A stretch of 64,000 nucleotides of DNA from Glandiceps talaboti (Eukaryota; Hemichordata; Enteropneusta; Spengelidae), in contig NC_135553.1 in NCBI RefSeq assembly GCF_964340395.1, forward strand, positions 16,202,001 through 16,266,000, read 5' to 3'. Shown piece by piece: positions 1 to 11,700 of the stretch (position 1 is the stretch's first letter; every line of letters begins with the position of its first letter). The notes beneath the pieces are model-generated. The model made no database searches. It was not told the DNA's origin and was given only the letters and a program-made list of their open reading frames with translations. The translations under genes were made by a program, and so were the position numbers.

Positions 1-398
1 GCTACATAGTACATGTACTGGAGGGTAAGTGACATAGCAGTGATAAAATACAGCTGCAAGATCTAGATAATTGTATTCCATTATTATTTTAAAGACATTT
101 TTTGTGACATAGTGAAAAAAGTAGAAGTATTTGAAGTACAACTCTGGAACAATATAATTCATATCTGCCAGATGTGTGCTCCTTACATGAAAATAACAAG
201 TGAAACTCATATATGGTTCACTTTTTACCCCCGCCCCCTTCCCGCGTGGATATAGAATAATAAATATATATATTATTGAAGAATCATATCAAAATCAATG
301 ACCCTCGACCTGGGCGTTACATTGTCACTACTGGTGAGATTATTTTTAGAGTCACCTACTCTAAAACATTCTGCGAGACTGTGTCGATGCTATGAAGA

Positions 399-400
399 TT

Positions 401-463
<63 letters not shown>

Positions 464-466
464 TTT
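399..466. repeat. (TTTA)n microsatellite
   Basis: Uninterrupted tetranucleotide tract of about 17 units. It lies just beyond the 3' side of the degenerate minus-strand retrotransposon. I see nothing else interpretable in positions 1-610. Confidence 0.9.
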
Positions 467-611
467 GAGATGTTTACAAGATTACCCCATTTACAGACAC
501 CCAGAAATTGGAAAAGACTAAAATGCATTCAATATTTACAAAACTAATAAAAAAATAAAACTATAGAAAAAATAATATTACCGAAACTCCGTTAAATTCA
601 CAAATCAACTA

Positions 612-1670
612 TTTCATTTAGGACACTTTTTCTAAAATTACTGAGACTGGAAAATATGTCAGCGTTTTGCAATGTATTGATAAAACTGAATTATCGAAGG
701 TCCTAGGTAAAAACGAGTTTTTTCCTTTGAGTAGTATTAAAACGAGCCATTTTGTATTTTGTAGCGGGAACGGAGATTCCTGGAGGAACATGAAAGGGGA
801 ACATTGACAACAAAATACATTTGAGTTAAAAGTACATTTAACATTTATAGAAAAAGACTGCATCCAGCAATTTCCTACGACATCGATTGAATATTAAAAT
901 ACTGACAAAACTTATCAAGGCTTACTCCTTAACCATCCATGCTGGAATTTTAGTGATTAAATACTTCTGATGGTCATGGGTGACCAAACTTGTGGACAAT
1001 ACTCTAGCTGACTTCGTACAAGTGATTTATATAAATTAATGATACAAGAATTGTCATGGAAAATACTTGCAGGTACGCTTTATCAAATTTAAACCAACTA
1101 GCTTGTAAGCCTTTTTGACGATGCCCCGAATATGTAACTCCCAGCTTAAATTAGTTGAGAAGACAACGCCCAGATCTTTGACTTAGTTTACACGGTCGAT
1201 TTTGATGGCGTTAATCGTATATTTATGAGAGATGACAGTCTTCTTCCTACTGAAAGTAATCACATTACATTTCTTCAAATTAAGTTTGAGGTGCACAGTT
1301 TGGACCATTCGGAAACGTTATTAAGGTCATTATGTAGTCTAAATCTGGCAAGATCATTAAAAATTGTCTTAAAAATCTTGGCTTCGCCTAATACGGCGAA
1401 CACTCGGACGACTTAAGAACATCAGGAAAATCGTTAATATACATACTAAGAGTAAACCCTGAGGTACACATAACCTTTTGCCATTTAGATTATGTAGCTC
1501 CAATAACAACACGCTGTTGTCGATTATTTAAATAAGAACGAAACCATTCGAGAAGGCATCCACTGATACCATATGATTTCAACTTGTGTATGAGAAGTAG
1601 ATGGTTAACAGAATCAAGAACTTAACCCCATAAAGGATGTCAGTTTTAATCATATTCTAGGATCGAAGTC
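612..1670 (-). mobile_element. degenerate non-LTR retrotransposon, reverse transcriptase C-terminal half
   Basis: On the minus strand, frames interrupted by stops and frameshifts still show reverse transcriptase landmarks in order. First comes a piece reading LDSVNHLLLIHKLKSYGIS followed by WFRSYLNNRQQRVVIG (about 1640-1500). Next is a broken VPQG...MYINDFPD block (about 1480-1420), then the SWE..I..IVKKAYKLVG connection region, and finally a C-terminal tail (863-618). The tail is clearly homologous to the plus-strand sequence at 63.6-64.0 kb. This is the usual order for CR1/Jockey-type elements. The copy is dead and lacks endonuclease and 5' parts. Confidence 0.75.
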
Positions 1671-1783
1671 CGAATTTTATTGTAAAAAAATAATAACGTC
1701 TGATTATAGAAGATAAGTTCAGAGGAATGTTTCTATTCTGGCAGTACGTCATGCTATGATCATAGTTTTACTCGAATTCTTTA

Positions 1784-2572
1784 GGGCGCCTTTAGTAATT
1801 ACAAGGAGAGGGCCAGGGGAAATCAGGCCCTTGTCTTTTGTGTGATCATTGTAAAATGTGTGACCCTACCCGATTTCGTACGCGTCTTGCAAAAAAGTTG
1901 CCCTCTCTCAATTTCCTTTCTCTAAAATATGACTCTCCCAAAATTATTTTAAAAACATTCCTTGGGTTAAAATGCTATCAGACATGGAAAAGGACACAAG
2001 TCTCTGAATCAATGGTTAGGACTTGGTACTACCGCTGCCACCTCATTGATAGTTTTAAAGGCATTGGTTATTTCTCACGACTACCTCAAGGGGTTCGTGT
2101 AAAAGCACTGCATTAATAAATATCTGTGTTGTCAAATTGGCTGAGCTGAAGGCCAGAACTCACAAAGACTAGATGGGCATAGTCCTTTAATTGTTGGAAC
2201 CGAGGTCAACACCTCCACAACATTATCCCCGATATCTTTACCCAACTGTTCCCGTTTTCCTTGGCAGACCCATTCCTGTCCTCGCATCATAACTGACTAT
2301 TTGAATCTCTGCATGGTTGCCAACTGCAACTTGACTGATATTGTTATATTACGGTACCTAACCCAAACCGACCCCGAAACAATGCGGAAGCTAGAGAGAT
2401 GCAGGACGGGTGGCAGCGATGGGATGCCAAAATCACAAATAATACAAAGTTAAACAATACAATGAGTCAAGGTAAAATGTGACCTTCCTCTAATCCCATT
2501 TTCTACACTATCTCTCCCCCCGAACCGATTTGTAAAAAGTGACCCCTCCCCCTTGTAATTACTGAAGGCCCC
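1784..2572. mobile_element. MITE-like element, copy 1 (family also at 38.35 kb and 51.3 kb)
   Basis: The ends are inverted repeats: GCCTTTAGTAATTACAAGG near 1788 matches the complement of CCTTGTAATTACTGAAGGC at 2552-2570. The interior is non-coding and contains T-rich sequence shared with the 51.3 kb fragment. The left flank ends in TTA, as does the flank of the 38.35 kb copy. The right end stops 18 bases beyond the stop codon of gene A, so the element occupies what should be that gene's 3'UTR. Confidence 0.75.
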
Positions 2573-2590
2573 ATAATTCCCATGACTTTG

Positions 2591-3454
2591 TCATGTTGAT
2601 TCGCCTTCATCAAAACTGCTGCCACCCATACCGGAATCGCTGCTCCCATCGCTCCTGACTGACGCTTTCTTTGGGCACAAATGATCATGAACTAAAATTG
2701 CAGCTTGTTCATGACCAATATTTTTAAGTCTCCCTTCAAGATCTGTGAGAATCTCCCGTTTATTGAGTCCACCCTGTATGCTCCGTTCAATGTAAAAGTC
2801 GAGTAAACATGATGAAAGACTTCGATGTTGGCCAGTCACATTTTTTGTCAAATATGAGATCGTTTCTGTTTTCAATCCCAAATTGGCGGCTAGGAAACGT
2901 GCATCACACTGACTTTCAATATCTAACCGAACGCATAAGTCAACGTACAACTCATAGTTGATAATGTCCGAGAACCGGTCATTGTAAACACGCTGGAATT
3001 CTGGTAGAGAGTTCCTAAAATCTCTGTCTACTGCGTTTACTTGAGCAATCGGACGGTCCGCATTTGCAGGTCGCCGGGCAGTACTCTGTAATTGATAAAG
3101 TGCATCACGTGGTTGCTGTAAAGATAAAAATGTAGAATTATTAAACCCTTTATATGAAGAATTCTAAGTTTGATAAACCGAAGAAAGCCAATAAAATATT
3201 CGAATTGTGTATATTTTATAGTCGCAATGTTTTTTTTTATCTTCAAATTCAATGTCACCAATATCAAATATGATAGTTGTGAATCGTGACATTGAGCGTG
3301 TCGAAATAAGTGTTCTCTATGAGTGTAATCTTTTATTTCACAGTCATTAGCTCAAATAATTTAAATATCATAAAGACTTCAACTGTCGAAGATCCACTTT
3401 TGAACTTGTGTGAAGAGGATTATTGGCCACTAGTGGTCTGAGATATCATATATA

Positions 3455-3547
<93 letters not shown>

Positions 3548-3550
3548 GAC

Positions 3551-3613
<63 letters not shown>

Positions 3614-3768
3614 GACAGAGACAGACAGAGAGACAGACAGAGAGACAGAGACAGACAGAGAGACAGAGACAGAGAGAGAGAGTGTGTGTGTGTGTGTGAG
3701 AGTGTGTGTGTGTATGTGTGGGTGGGTGGGGTGAGTGAGTGAGTGAGTGAGTGAGTGAGTGAGTGATG

Positions 3769-3816
<48 letters not shown>

Positions 3817-4642
3817 CTATAAGATATGGCAAGCAATAGAAATTGAACTCACAAGTTCAAGATAAATATGACATGGTCTCTTTTTATGTTTACCTGGCGA
3901 TAAAGTGTACTCCTCAGCTTAATAATAATCTCTGTATCTGGTCGTCCCTGTTCGCAGACAGCGAGTCTACAACCTATGTTATCTGGGAGGCCTCCTACAC
4001 TTTCAAGCGAGAAGGTACGAACTACTCCAGAGGGTTGTCTCGATTGTCCCATCCAAATATGTTCTGGTTTGACCTATATTTGTTGAAATATCAATTAATT
4101 TAGTTTATCGAATAATCTAAAATGTAAATCGATTGGTAAATTGAATTTTGAACTGTCAATTTCGAGGACCGTGCGCTGAATAATATCTTTAAAAATGATG
4201 TTATGCGATAAAATTTACAATAAATGTTGATTTCTGACCTCACATCTCGTATCATTTACCAATTTCCAGCCATCTGGTGAAACGTCAGTAAGATTCATTA
4301 CAAGTCCTTTGTTTTCTTCAATAGATATTCTCTGGGACGTGTCCACATCTACCAAAGTTCCACCGATTTCACTCTCGCTTTGCTTAACTATCTGTAATAG
4401 ACGTCGATGAACATGGTAAGCATCATATATGTTTGAGGTGGGAATGGGGCTCCGAACATGGACAAAATTCAACCAGGTTTGTATGGTAGTTAGAGATAAC
4501 TATGTGGTTGGAAGTTCAGTTTTGAACCCTCAACAGTTTGGGTTGGTCTGTGTACGAAAACTATTGGCGTTACGTCCCCAGATCAGTAATAGCTTATACT
4601 TCTTTCTGGACGTTTCAAAGCCGGCTTTAGGGTCAGTCGCAG

Positions 4643-4695
<53 letters not shown>

Positions 4696-5796
4696 ACAGT
4701 AATAAAATTACCAATCCCATATTTGTTTGCACAAACTTTAATTGAGTAAAATGTCTTGCTAGAAGACTAAGAATTAACACTTTTCTAATCTTTCAATGGG
4801 TTCAGAATAAATCTTAGCCAATTATCATTTCTTCCATTCTTACATTTCAATGTTCAAACTTTCAGAAGTGACGATGATAGCATTACCAACCTTCAGATCT
4901 GCCACTGTGTCAGGAAAGACACGCACTCGTAACTTGATGGAGTGTCTCTTTCCGAATTCCATGAAGACTTGAACTTTGAAAACACCTTTCAATATGCTCT
5001 CACCTCTCATACCAATTATTCGATAAAGAGTAAAATGCTTCAAAGCGGTGATGCAATATCCTCGATCGGGTCCTCGACTCCATATGCAATGGGCTTCATC
5101 GTCATCTGTCACTTGCCAACTGCACTCCTCATTCGGTTTCGTATCACTTTTGAACACCTTGAAGCTACTGTATTCACCTTCTTCTATAGCCGTCTTGACT
5201 GACAGCAAGACGGGTTTCTCGAAAGCAAGACCATGTGGACCACATCTGATAACCGGTGACAGGTACATGCCATCGACACCTGAAGTCTTTGGGTATTCCT
5301 TCATGTTGTGAGTTAGATAGATGTAGACTTTATATGGCCCAAGACTCTTACTGACTGCATTTGGCGTGATTCTCAATCTCACATCACCGTCAGCAAGGAC
5401 CAGTTCCCCACCTCGATGATCAAAAACACCACCCGCAAAGTATCCCGTTGCATACGACAGTGTGTTGAGGTAACGTTTCCGTCTCTTCTTCCTTTTTCTA
5501 ATATTCTGATCAAGCTGTTCAAGGCATTTAGCTAAGTAAGAGTCTGTACAAACCAACGCCGATTCTCCTGTAATGCACCCAGTTCTAGTCCAAATGTTTG
5601 CCCATTCCAATTCCCTGAGAATTTTTCGGTTACCTTTCTCTGCTCTGCGTGCGTGGGCGGCCCCGCATTTTCTGTCATTTTTTGAACATCTGTCTGTTGA
5701 AGATGCACGAGAAGAGCTTTGGCTGGAAGATGTTGATGAGTCTTGAGCCGATGCTTGATCTTCATAACGTCTACAACGGCGTTGACGGAAAGACAT
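2591..5796 (-). CDS. Gene A: cytosolic ZU5-UPA-death-domain protein (UNC5/PIDD-like adaptor)
   Basis: Four exons on the minus strand, 5796-4891, 4391-4239, 4073-3894 and 3115-2591, are joined at phase-0 GT-AG introns and give 587 residues. I start at the ATG at 5796. The frame stays open to 5856, where an acceptor-like TTAG precedes it, so a further 5' exon is possible. Residues about 1-110 are Ser-rich then basic. A YLAKCLEQLDQ motif leads into a ZU5 domain (about 118-260, with FDHRGGELVL and LSPVIRCGPHGLAFEKPVLL). The UPA domain runs about 268-410 (LRVRVFPDTVADL, then GWKLV, then FSLE). A death domain lies about 455-560 (DLCVRLDI, LAANLGL, DLEGRLKNIGHEQAA), and the tail is acidic and Ser-rich. 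There is no signal peptide or membrane segment. By family knowledge ZU5-UPA-DD units relay receptor signals to apoptosis or NF-kappaB. It is divergent from receptor gene B. Confidence 0.86.
3461..3813. repeat. compound microsatellite (GA)n-(GACA)n-(GT)n-(GAGT)n-(GT)n
   Basis: About 350 bases of consecutive simple-repeat tracts in the last intron of gene A. The long Arg-Glu, Ser-Leu and His-Thr open frames here are repeat artefacts. Confidence 0.95.
4641..4696. repeat. (GTT)n microsatellite
   Basis: About 18 GTT units in the first intron of gene A; the polyvaline frame is an artefact. Confidence 0.93.
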
Positions 5797-6154
5797 TTGG
5801 GAGGCTATGCAAACCTGAATACCTGAAGAGTTTACAACCACAAGGAACCTGTACACCTAAATGTAGATAAAATACAGAAACATACACTTCACAATTTAAA
5901 TAAAATGAATCAAATGTAGTGTCATGATATGTTCGTTTAAAATGGTCTACTTCTGTACACCATTCTATATACTCACTTTCCGTATACCTTTGTCAGTACG
6001 GCATGTAACTGTGAATATTCTGACTGAGCGACCACGCGATCATAATGGTTCTGCGAATTCTTTTTTGGCCGAACCAATTTCTCCCCTGACGTAAATTTTG
6101 ACTCCAGCCTAAGGGCGTGGCCATGGTTGCTAGGGTCAACTGTGTCAAAATGTT

Positions 6155-6710
6155 TTGAACAAACTCTTCAGAATAACATTACTAGAAACATCTCACCAAA
6201 TTTCAGTCTCATTGACTAAATACTTTTTGAGATATAAATTTTTGACCAAAATTAATTTGCATATAACTGATGAGATCATTATATGCTTAATATTTCTTCA
6301 TTTATACACACCCACATATGCATCCCTGTTAAATTTCAGCCTAGTCTGCTGGGTAGTTTTGGAATTCAAAATGTTTGACAAAAAAACACATTTCTAGGCC
6401 TAATTTGCATATTACTAATGGAATCATCATGTCATGAACAAATCTTAATCTACACAACCCTAAAAACCTTCCACCAAATTTAAGACCAATCAGCCCAGTA
6501 GTTTTTGACCAAAATGGCATTTTTGACCCTAATCACACACCTGTGATGTGATCATTTTGCTTTGAAAAATTTCCCAAGTAGACTTCAAAAGTAATGTCCC
6601 CACCAAATACCAAGGCAATTGGTCTGGTGGTTTTTGAGTTTAAGTTGTTCATACACAGACAGACACACAGACGGACAGACATACATACATACATACATAC
6701 ATACATACAT

Positions 6711-6749
<39 letters not shown>

Positions 6750-6814
6750 CCGCTCAATGCCACCAAATACCAAGGCAATCGGTCTAGCGGTTTTTGAGTT
6801 TAAGTCGTTCATAC

Positions 6815-6849
<35 letters not shown>

Positions 6850-6868
6850 CCGCTCAATGCCTATAGCA
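6155..6868. repeat. interspersed repeat with internal tandem units ending in (GACA)n/(CATA)n
   Basis: Degenerate units of roughly 120 bases recur. They carry phrases such as CACCAAATTT, TTTTTGACCAAAAT and AATTTGCATA. A closing segment, CACCAAATACCAAGGCAAT through GTTCATACACAGACAGACA, is present twice (6601-6665 and 6762-6830), each time running into a tetranucleotide microsatellite and then ACACCGCTCAATGCC. It lies upstream of gene A. The family is not identified. Confidence 0.7.
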
Positions 6869-7200
6869 CTACTGGACCTTATTATGAGTTCGGTTGTACT
6901 GAAAACAGTGCAGAGCAACCTTTTGATTATGCAGAGCTGAGAGCAAACATTGAACAAAGTCACCTTTTGATCGAGGAGAGTCGTCGACCACCGTATCATA
7001 TTAAAGAATGACATTTACATTTGTATACGGCTTTTCCGTTGTTTTCATAGTTGCCATTAACTAATTCAATATATAAAGACCGACCTGTTTTTGTTTTTGT
7101 TTTATTTTCTTTTGTTTTTGTTTTATTTTCTTATCACTAAAATAGGTGTGCTGGCAACACGCCTTGTATTGTATTAACGCTGATGTCAGGGACATCATAT

Positions 7201-7241
7201 CTATAAATAGAAGGGACTTTCCACCTTCTTTGCGCATGCGT
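7201..7241 (+). promoter_or_regulatory. candidate promoter: TATA box, canonical kappaB site, NRF1-like palindrome
   Basis: CTATAAATAG (7201-7210) is followed after two bases by GGGACTTTCC (7213-7222), the textbook kappaB decamer, then TGCGCATGCG (7231-7240), close to the NRF1 consensus. The plus-strand TATA would fire toward gene B, whose start codon is 1.5 kb downstream, so an untranslated first exon would be needed. The motif matches are exact; function is inferred. Confidence 0.45.
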
Positions 7242-8357
7242 CACCACAAAGGTCAGTAAATAAAGTATTTCGTAAGTCAAGGAATTTCCATGTCTTAGTT
7301 CGACAACATTCGATTTCCTTTTCAAAAATCATGCATTTTTTATGCAAATCAAATAAATTCAATGACGCAATATGAAAAGTGATTTAACGTATGATTAATG
7401 TATGAAGTATGATACAATCATCAAAGCAATGTAACAACACAAGATTATAGAAAACTATGTACGAAAACTTTGCCTAGTGAAAACCCGGGACCAAAACATA
7501 CATTCTTCGATACTTACAACAACTCTAACGAAATGAAGCTATATATATTGACCCCGATCATAAAGCAATAAAACTTCTTCGTCTTTGACAAAATATAGTA
7601 AGAACAATTTCTATGGACTATACGTTCCTTTCGAACTGTGAGGAGTATTTTCTGTGCGCAAACAATAACAAAACAACCAACTACATCGAGTTAGCGAAAT
7701 AAACCATAATCTATGCAATGTGGTGTGTGATAAGGATATAAAACTCCTGTTTGAAGACGGTTATAAAAACCGGTTACAAGAAATACTCACCCTGGCTTAA
7801 GACCTTCACTAAGATGTTGCGGTATATGGATACTTCATGTAGGTCAGCTCTCTTCCCTACAGAATGATTTACATTGATTTAGGTCTCAAAGAGCTTTCCA
7901 AGGCGCCTGTGAACATATGTGATCTGAAATGTATATTCATGATACTACTACTGCACTATAGACTAAGTACGTCATCCACCACGTTTCTTGTAAACAAGCT
8001 CTACCACTTAGGCCTAAAAGAAAAAACTGTTTGGTTCATGTTACCCGACCCCACCTAGTTTTTCACGTCACGCAGGCCTTACCCAACTGACATCACGCAA
8101 GACAATATTAAACTGTTCTTCTAATCTGTTATGACTGTACATCTGATGAGAAGAAACCAATAACACAAAGACCATACGGAAAACATTATTACCTGAACTA
8201 GACACTCACATAATTATAAAAAAATCTACCTATCCCACCTATTCTAAAAAATTGAGCGTAGTTGGAACCACATAATTTTTTTTGTTAGGCTATATCAAAG
8301 TGAGATACGCTTGCACTCAGACTGCGTCTGCGCAGTTGCAGTTGTTGAAGAATGGCC

Positions 8358-8368
8358 GGGGAATCCCC
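8358..8368. promoter_or_regulatory. perfect palindromic kappaB-like site GGGGAATCCCC
   Basis: An 11-base perfect palindrome matching the NF-kappaB/Rel consensus, 375 bases upstream of the gene B start codon. The same 11-mer occurs at 32730-32740 in intron 1 of the paralogous receptor C. Both copies are followed downstream on the plus strand by TTCATG and CCAGTAT. Confidence 0.55.
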
Positions 8369-8680
8369 ATTTCATGCATATTTGGATAGAAGCCAGTATT
8401 ACGTTTAAACAAGAAACGTGACACACCATTTCTCGGTAGGGTGGAGATCATTCGTTTCAACACAAATAAGATAATTAAACTAATCCAGAGCGGTATATAT
8501 CATTTAAATACATTCTTTCCCACTTTAGATTATTTTCCTGAGCTTGTCGAATATCCAGAAATGCTATAAAATTGTGACAAGTATCATGATATGTAAACTA
8601 TGACAAATGGTATGCACAGCACACTCATTGTTCAATAGGAAATCCCCCTACTTTCCCATTTTTGTCAGACAAAATAGACG

Positions 8681-8688
8681 TGACGTCA
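8681..8688. promoter_or_regulatory. CRE-like octamer TGACGTCA
   Basis: A perfect CREB/ATF palindrome 55 bases upstream of the gene B start codon. A TATAAAA string lies about 180 bases upstream of the same ATG. Motif match only. Confidence 0.4.
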
Positions 8689-8742
8689 TATTTTCTAAAG
8701 ACGTGAAATCATCATTTTGTAAAAACGGTAACAACTACTAAC

Positions 8743-11700
8743 ATGGCGAACCTTCACATCAAACCATATCGGACAGCGCGGAGACACAATTTGTGGTATT
8801 GCAGCCTCGTGTTATTCGTGTTTTGCTTGACAATCCAAGGTAAGTTTTGTCACCACGTCCTGTGTGGTTTCATTTTACCCTTTTATGTAGTATAAAGACG
8901 AGGTTTCAATACCTGACCTTAAATTGCTGAACTGTGAACTTTACTGTAAACTACACGACCCGTCCAGTAAATCATTGAACTTGGGAATCACTTGTTACTA
9001 GTGCGCACTGATCGATATAAAACACTGAAAACAGGGACAGGGTTATTGGGTGAATTACCTGTATGTTGTGCTGTGTATTTTCAAAATACTTCTTAAAATA
9101 TACATCAAGGTTGTCAGATATTCAAAATGAAATTGAAGACATGGCGAAATAATCACCCATCTTTGTCAGTGACGTGTGTGCTGTCACTGTCACATAATTA
9201 CACGTCATTGGGAAACTTCCATTAATCTATGGTCTATCTTTGACACATAGATACATGTATGAGTAATGTTTTCTACACATTGCTAAATACATATACATGA
9301 ATATAGTCTACTGCGTTTAGTTATTTCTGAAAATCATTAGCAAAATTAGTATATACTCAAAATAATTCAATGTATGTTCAAAGTTCAGTATTAGTAGCTT
9401 TTCATTGGAAATTTAGATTTGTGAGGAGAAACGCAACTACATCGTCGTAAACGACAGCCTCTTTTACGGCACCGTCCAAAACGCACGGCCAAGTTCGTTA
9501 TTTCGCAGTGTCGCGGGAGAAATAACGACTCTGGTTTGCGAGAATGTCCATTATTTCGTAGTGTCGCGAAAGAAATAACAGCTGTTTGCAAGAATGTGCA
9601 ACTATCACGTGCCAAAGTTTTATCTCGTGATATGAGGTCATTATTGTCTTCCTTGTGACGTAAGAATTTGGCATCGCCTCCATTGTAAAAGTGAACTGTC
9701 ATTTGAATATTTCATTTGAAAGAATTGGCGATATATTATTTTGTTATGTACCTCTATAGTCCGAAACTTAATAAGGTCTTATTTCCTGAGTTATTTATAT
9801 TGTCGGTTTAATTATATATTGGACAGACTTATATTAAGTGTGGAAATACCCGCCATGCTATTTAATAATGTTCAAATTTACGACACCTTTCGATTCTCCT
9901 ACTAGAAAGACCCGTATAATCCTTAATTGTTGGTACCCGTATAAACCTTTGGCACTTTTTTTGGCCAACCCTTGCTTCTTTGTGTTTTATTGCGTACTTT
10001 TGCTGTACTTTCGTTTCTATATTAGAGTGGTTACTTTGTGACATTAAAGGTCAAAGTTTATATTCAGGTCTATGAGTGATCTAATGACCTGAATACCTGA
10101 TTACGTTAACAAGCAGTTGCCAGTCTGATGATCGCTTCCACATTTGTGGAAAATGTAACTCTGGAGAAAACGTCTGTTTTTGTAAGGATAAGCTTATACG
10201 TTATACATGTAGCTCACTTAGTTCTCATTGAAAAGGTGTGTTAATTGACCCACCCGTACAATTTTGCGCAATTCATTCTAAAAATGATAATAATAATGTC
10301 GTTGGTGGCGCTTCGATACACGTGTGTAGTCAGATTTGACGTGGCGCCACCATCGACTACATTCAAAATCTATTATAAACAGGCAATATATGCATTTTGG
10401 GTCTGCACTCCACATTTGTGTCGTACTTGACACTATCTGTGTACTAGTGTACAGGACATAGTGTACTAGTAATCATATCTTACAACGTAAAACCACATCG
10501 TATCAAATTCGTCGAAAAATACAAAATGTTGTGTTGAGTTCTGCGTCATGATAAAATGCCAGTTTGATACGTTACTATAATATTTGTATTTGTTGGATTA
10601 TCACATGGAATTTCTATCTGATATGCAATTTACCATTCTTTTCCATTTAGTGCAAACCATACCAGCAGTAGTTAATAAAGGCAGTATATCTAGTACACAA
10701 CATGAAAATTCTGCTATGATAAACCTCTATCCACCATGCAACAACGGAACGTTCTCTTCAGATAACTTCATCTGCTGCCAAGGGCAAAAACATCATAAAG
10801 TGAGTAGGCATGGACGACCGATGGAATGCTGTGGGAGCGATTCACACAACCCAATGCAGTCGATATGCTGTGGAGAAACTGTCCTTAAGAAGTCCCAGCT
10901 CCATACTTTACAATGTTGCAATGAAACAGTGTATGATGCTACCATACACGACTGTACTTTAGGGTCTATAGTACGAATGTCTAAGAAGATGATGACGCGT
11001 GGAGATGATGTCATCAGGGAAAACCAAACGTGCTATTCACACAACCCACTGCAGTCGATATGCTGTGGAGAAACTGTCCTTAAGAAGTCCCAGCTCCATA
11101 CTTTACAATGTTGCAATGAAACAGTGTATGATGCTACCATATACGACTGTAGTTTGGGGTCTATAGTACGAATGTCTAAGAAGATAATGACGTGTGGAGA
11201 TGATGACATCGGGGAAAACCAAACGTGCTGTAATGGTGAATTATTTGTAACGAATGGTACGCCTGCCAATGGAGGAAAGTGCTGTGGGTTTGAGGACGGA
11301 GCTGTAGGGTATAACCCACAATACAGAATGTGTTGTCAGGGACATCTCTACGAGCTTACATCTACACAACAGCGTATGTTATTCATTGCTGATTCATAGT
11401 GTTGTGTTGTGTTGTGTTGTGTTGTGTTGTGTTGTGTTGTGTTGTGTTGTGATTGTGTACTGATTGTGTTGTGTGATTGTGTTGTGTTGTGTTGTGTTGT
11501 GTTGTGATGTGATGGGATGTGCTGGGCTGTGATGTGTTGTGTTGCGTTGCGTTGCGTTGTTTTGTTTTGTGTTTTGTTGTGTTGTGTTGTGTTGTGTTGT
11601 GTTGTGTTGTGTTGTGTGGTGTGATTGTGTACTGATGTGTTGTGAAGTGCTGTGTTGTGTTGTGTTGTGTTGTGTTGTGTGGTGTGATTGTGTACTGATG

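Larger units (their letters stand above)
6869..8742. other. divergent spacer between genes A and B (promoter region)
   Basis: No coding exon is supportable here. The sequence holds a TATA-box string, two NF-kappaB-like sites, an NRF1-like palindrome and a CRE octamer, listed separately. A duplicated T/TTTTG-rich tract lies at 7088-7131. The transcription start of gene B is not visible and a 5' non-coding exon could be hidden here. Confidence 0.6.

Noticed and set aside
4942-5311. Plus-strand frames opposite gene A, and similar antisense frames opposite B, C and E exons
   Set aside because: They are shadows of conserved minus- or plus-strand coding exons.
5797-5856. N-terminal extension of gene A to 5856
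   Set aside because: It begins with GTG directly after an acceptor-like TTTAG; without an upstream exon the ATG at 5796 is the supportable start.
10120-10180. Possible hammerhead (CTGATGATCGC...) or Cys-rich exon (CGKCNSGENVCFCKD) in gene B intron 1
   Set aside because: CTGATGA is present but no GAAA follows a proper stem II, and the short Cys-rich frame lacks good flanking splice sites. A decayed Penelope-type fragment remains possible.
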